From Synergistaceae bacterium (lineage in GTDB: Bacteria; Synergistota; Synergistia; Synergistales; Aminobacteriaceae), in contig JALHFZ010000045.1 in assembly GCA_022837505.1 (NCBI GenBank), positions 1-13,305 of the forward strand: DNA of 13,305 nucleotides, read 5' to 3'. The position numbers and the translations under genes were made by a program. Under the pieces are notes generated by a model. The model saw only the letters and a list, made by a program, of their open reading frames with translations, made no database searches and was not told the DNA's origin. Of the stretch, positions 12,895 through 13,305 are shown piece after piece (the first letter of the stretch is position 1; each line of letters opens with the position of its first letter).

Positions 12895-12926
12895 TACAAT
12901 TGGATCATACCGTCGGTAAAATTGTA
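12895..12926 (+). promoter_or_regulatory. Nested hairpin in the leader just before the NuoE/HndA-type ribosome site
   Basis: TACAATT (12895-12901) pairs with AATTGTA (12920-12926), and inside it TACC pairs with GGTA around a GTC loop. The outer 3' arm touches the ribosome site AGGAGG (12928-12933). It may influence translation or message stability, or the outer arms may be a DNA operator. Confidence 0.45.
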
Positions 12927-12939
12927 AAGGAGGGGAATC

Positions 12940-13305
12940 ATGGCTTTCACTGTGGAGGAAATTCGCAAAAAGACCAGGCAAATAGTTGAGCCCTGGCGGA
13001 ACGGAACGGGGGGACTCATTCCCATACTGCAGCAGGTACAGCATGAGATAGGGTATCTTCCCGAAGAGGCTCTTGAGACGATCTCTCTTGAGCTGAAAAT
13101 ACCCCCGTCGGAGATCTACGGCGTGGCGACCTTTTACGCCCAGTTCCACCTCAAGCCCAGGGGGCGGCATGTCATTCGGGTATGCAGGGGGACGGCCTGC
13201 CACGTTCGGGGGAGCCTCAAGATCCTCAACAGCGTGAAGGATATTACCGGGGCCAGTGAAAATGAGACCACGGAGGATCTCCGGTTCACCGTCGAACCCG
13301 TGGCC
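12940..13305 (+). CDS. nuoE: NuoE/HndA-type [2Fe-2S] subunit, N-terminal part (3' truncated by window)
   Basis: The frame starts at ATG 12940 with AGGAGG 6 bases upstream and stays open to the window edge (122 residues visible of about 160). It matches the thioredoxin-like [2Fe-2S] subunit of NADH dehydrogenases, bifurcating or NADP-linked [FeFe] hydrogenases (HndA) and NAD-linked formate dehydrogenases. Visible: the helical N domain with LIPILQQVQHEIGYLPEEAL, then IPPSEIYGVATFYAQFHLKPRG, and the first ligand pair C82/C87 in VCRGTACHVRG. The second pair should lie past the edge. Such a gene is normally first in an operon with a NuoF-like flavoprotein, so a multisubunit NAD(P)H-linked enzyme probably continues to the right. 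Which complex it serves cannot be told from this window. Confidence 0.93.
   Translation, partial: MAFTVEEIRKKTRQIVEPWRNGTGGLIPILQQVQHEIGYLPEEALETISLELKIPPSEIYGVATFYAQFHLKPRGRHVIRVCRGTACHVRGSLKILNSVKDITGASENETTEDLRFTVEPVA

Overview
The window looks like chromosome from a strictly anaerobic, GC-rich, diderm (Gram-negative-type) bacterium. The general secretion genes imply an outer membrane. The Mop-type aldehyde oxidoreductase and HndA/NuoE-type subunit imply an anaerobic redox metabolism like that of Synergistota or Desulfovibrio-like bacteria. I favour Synergistota, but that is inference from gene content and not a measured placement.

Left edge (1-1148): the 3' end of a type II secretion gene (gspF) and a complete gspG, closed by a hairpin-plus-T terminator-like element. 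Centre (1257-8313, + strand): a tight block of five genes. They are a molybdenum aldehyde oxidoreductase almost colinear with Desulfovibrio gigas Mop, a 760-residue flavoprotein-like/4Fe-4S/CCG-domain fusion, a 71-residue four-to-five-Cys protein, a C-GCAxxG-C-C protein and a PaaK-like AMP-dependent ligase. The last four overlap by 1-4 bases, so they are surely co-transcribed. The same neighbourhood is known from Desulfovibrio vulgaris (DVU1553-DVU1559 type families), but its function is not established. The likely theme is aldehyde oxidation, with electrons leaving through the Fe-S fusion and the carboxylate or an acyl group handled by the ligase, or else maturation of the oxidoreductase.

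Right of that, on the minus strand, are an EFR1-like flavodoxin/ferredoxin (8690-9484) and a thioredoxin-like gene (8332-8667). The latter reads through an in-frame TGA directly after a Cys (Cys-Sec). Divergently, on the plus strand, is an exported MsrA (9639-10346) whose catalytic Cys codon is also TGA. Two independent selenocysteine candidates about 1.1 kb apart, each with a hairpin after the TGA, are the most striking feature here. Ordinary gene calling would truncate both. The msrA gene is followed by a ketopantoate-reductase-family gene (10383-11339).

Right edge: a minus-strand pair, a molybdopterin-binding protein with a four-Cys tail (11722-12744) and a Fur-family regulator (11303-11725, ATGA overlap). 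It is divergent from a NuoE/HndA-type [2Fe-2S] subunit that runs off the window (12940-13305+). The 195-base divergent region holds good promoters for both sides.

Molybdenum enzyme chemistry (Mop and the molybdopterin-binding protein), thiol/selenol redox and Fe-S electron carriers recur through the window. No tRNA, rRNA, CRISPR array, insertion sequence or integrase is visible, and no stretch longer than 300 bases lacks a gene.
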